This document shows, one piece after another, positions 22,364 through 23,148 of a stretch of 23,148 nucleotides of DNA. Below the pieces are notes generated by a model. The model searched no databases. It was not told the origin of the DNA and saw only the letters and a program-made list of their open reading frames with translations. The DNA is from Flavobacteriaceae bacterium. GTDB taxonomy: Bacteria; Bacteroidota; Bacteroidia; Flavobacteriales; Flavobacteriaceae. The stretch covers positions 1 to 23,148 of the forward strand of contig JAENXB010000013.1 of assembly GCA_016649785.1 (NCBI GenBank). Direction: 5' to 3'. Both the position numbers and the translations under genes were made by a program. Within the stretch, counting starts at the first letter, position 1. Every line of letters starts with the position of its first letter.

Positions 22364-23148
22364 ATGAAATATAGATCACGATTTTTACTAATATTTATTT
22401 TTCTTACAAGTACTATGATTCACGCTCAGGAAAAACAACCAGATAAAAAATCAGAAAAAGAAACACTTCAATTGAAATATCCTGAAACCAAAAAAGCAGA
22501 TTCCGTTACCGATTATTTTGGAACAAAGGTTCAGGATCCATATCGCTGGCTGGAAGACGACCGAAGCGAAGAGACCGAAAACTGGGTAAAGACCCAAAAC
22601 AAGGTAACTTTTGACTACCTAAAACAAATTCCCTACCGGGATAAATTAAATAAACGATTGACCCAATTATGGAATTATGAAAAATTAGGAGCTCCTTTCA
22701 CCGAAGGGGGTTACGTCTACTTCTTTAAAAATGACGGGTTGCAAAACCAATACGTGGTTTACCGCAAAAAAAGTGAAAATGATGAGGCAGAAATCTTTTT
22801 AGATCCGAATAAATTCAGTGAAGATGGCACCACTTCCTTAAGCAGCCTAAATTTCTCAAAAGATGGCAAAAAAGCCGCTTACAGTATTTCTGAAGGAGGA
22901 AGCGATTGGAGAAAGATCCTTGTTCTGGATGCCGAAACCAAGGAAATTATTGAAGACACCTTAATTGATGTAAAATTCAGCGGGGTTTCTTGGAAAGCCG
23001 ATGAAGGGTTTTTCTATTCAAGTTATGAAAAACCTGAGGGAAGTGAACTTTCAGCAAAAACAGATCAACACCGCCTGTTTTATCATAAACTCGGGACAAA
23101 ACAAAGCGAGGACAAACTCATTTTTGGTGGAATTGCAACTCAAAAACA
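22364..23148 (+). CDS. secreted prolyl oligopeptidase (S9A), 3' end cut by window
   Basis: An ATG at 22364 opens a frame that continues to the end of the window (261 codons visible). The N-terminus is a signal peptide (MKYRSRFLLIFIFLTSTMIHAQ, cleavage likely after HAQ), so the protein is exported to the periplasm or beyond. VTDYFGTKVQDPYRWLEDD is the N-terminal signature of prolyl oligopeptidases, and the following region with SLNFSKDGKKAAYSISEGGSDW is the seven-bladed propeller that gates access to the active site. The catalytic Ser-Asp-His domain lies beyond the window. The enzyme cleaves short peptides after proline. The spacing behind the asd terminator suggests its own promoter, which I cannot place. 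Confidence 0.9.
   Translation, partial: MKYRSRFLLIFIFLTSTMIHAQEKQPDKKSEKETLQLKYPETKKADSVTDYFGTKVQDPYRWLEDDRSEETENWVKTQNKVTFDYLKQIPYRDKLNKRLTQLWNYEKLGAPFTEGGYVYFFKNDGLQNQYVVYRKKSENDEAEIFLDPNKFSEDGTTSLSSLNFSKDGKKAAYSISEGGSDWRKILVLDAETKEIIEDTLIDVKFSGVSWKADEGFFYSSYEKPEGSELSAKTDQHRLFYHKLGTKQSEDKLIFGGIATQK

Noticed and set aside
1..23148. CRISPR array, insertion sequence, prophage, toxin-antitoxin or defence cassette
   Set aside because: No spaced direct repeats, transposase or integrase motifs, or known defence domains were found on either strand. The DUF4143 ATPase alone is not evidence for a defence system.

Overview
The window looks like chromosomal DNA of a marine or soil Flavobacteriaceae (Bacteroidota). 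The DNA is AT-rich. Most intergenic gaps carry the Bacteroidota-type -7 box TAnnTTTG a short way before a start codon, and Shine-Dalgarno sequences are rare. The protein set (class II thymidine kinase with a degenerate zinc site, LpxH-like phosphoesterase, QueD, MATE exporter, ThiF-rhodanese fusion) also fits that group. No phage, insertion sequence, CRISPR array or toxin cassette was seen. Family names are assigned from motifs alone.

Layout. 1-607: 3' part of an alpha/beta hydrolase. 696-769: tRNA-Ala(GGC) with its own terminator, followed by short tRNA-like scraps. 965-3699 (+): MATE exporter, crotonase-family enzyme, then three very small single-span membrane proteins (59, 63 and 36 codons). 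3700-11444 (-): a 2OG-Fe(II) oxygenase and a complete thiamin operon, read in the order thiS, thiC, TenI/ThiE-like, thiD, thiE, thiG, thiH, thiF-rhodanese, behind a TPP riboswitch (about 11550-11632) and a promoter at 11641-11675. 11734-13010 (+): QueD and LpxH-like genes, with palindromes around them and a decayed fragment of a second queD-like gene at 13018-13070. 13203-16135 (-): recJ and an AAA_14/DUF4143 ATPase whose promoter overlaps repeated GAACAATT half-sites. 16474-16821 (+): small lipoprotein. 16850-18349 (-): rsmI and an unrecognised conserved-looking protein. 18554-21062 (+): tdk, alr, mscL and a small membrane protein, closed by a strong terminator. 21281-22270 (+): asd with terminator. 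22364-end (+): secreted prolyl oligopeptidase, cut by the window edge.

How it works together. The thi operon encodes both branches of thiamin phosphate synthesis. ThiC and ThiD make the pyrimidine. ThiS, ThiF, ThiG and ThiH, perhaps with the TenI-like protein, make the thiazole. ThiE joins them, and the riboswitch gives feedback by thiamin pyrophosphate. Most other genes are housekeeping: DNA repair, rRNA modification, lipid A, cell wall precursors, aspartate-family amino acids, osmotic safety.

I do not see a clear new defence or metabolic system. The most interesting items are smaller: the queD remnant beside lpxH, the half-site array before the ATPase, possible mutually exclusive pairings behind the TPP aptamer, a ThiE paralogue that has lost ThiE catalytic residues, the zinc-less ThiF-rhodanese fusion, and the cluster of miniature membrane proteins.
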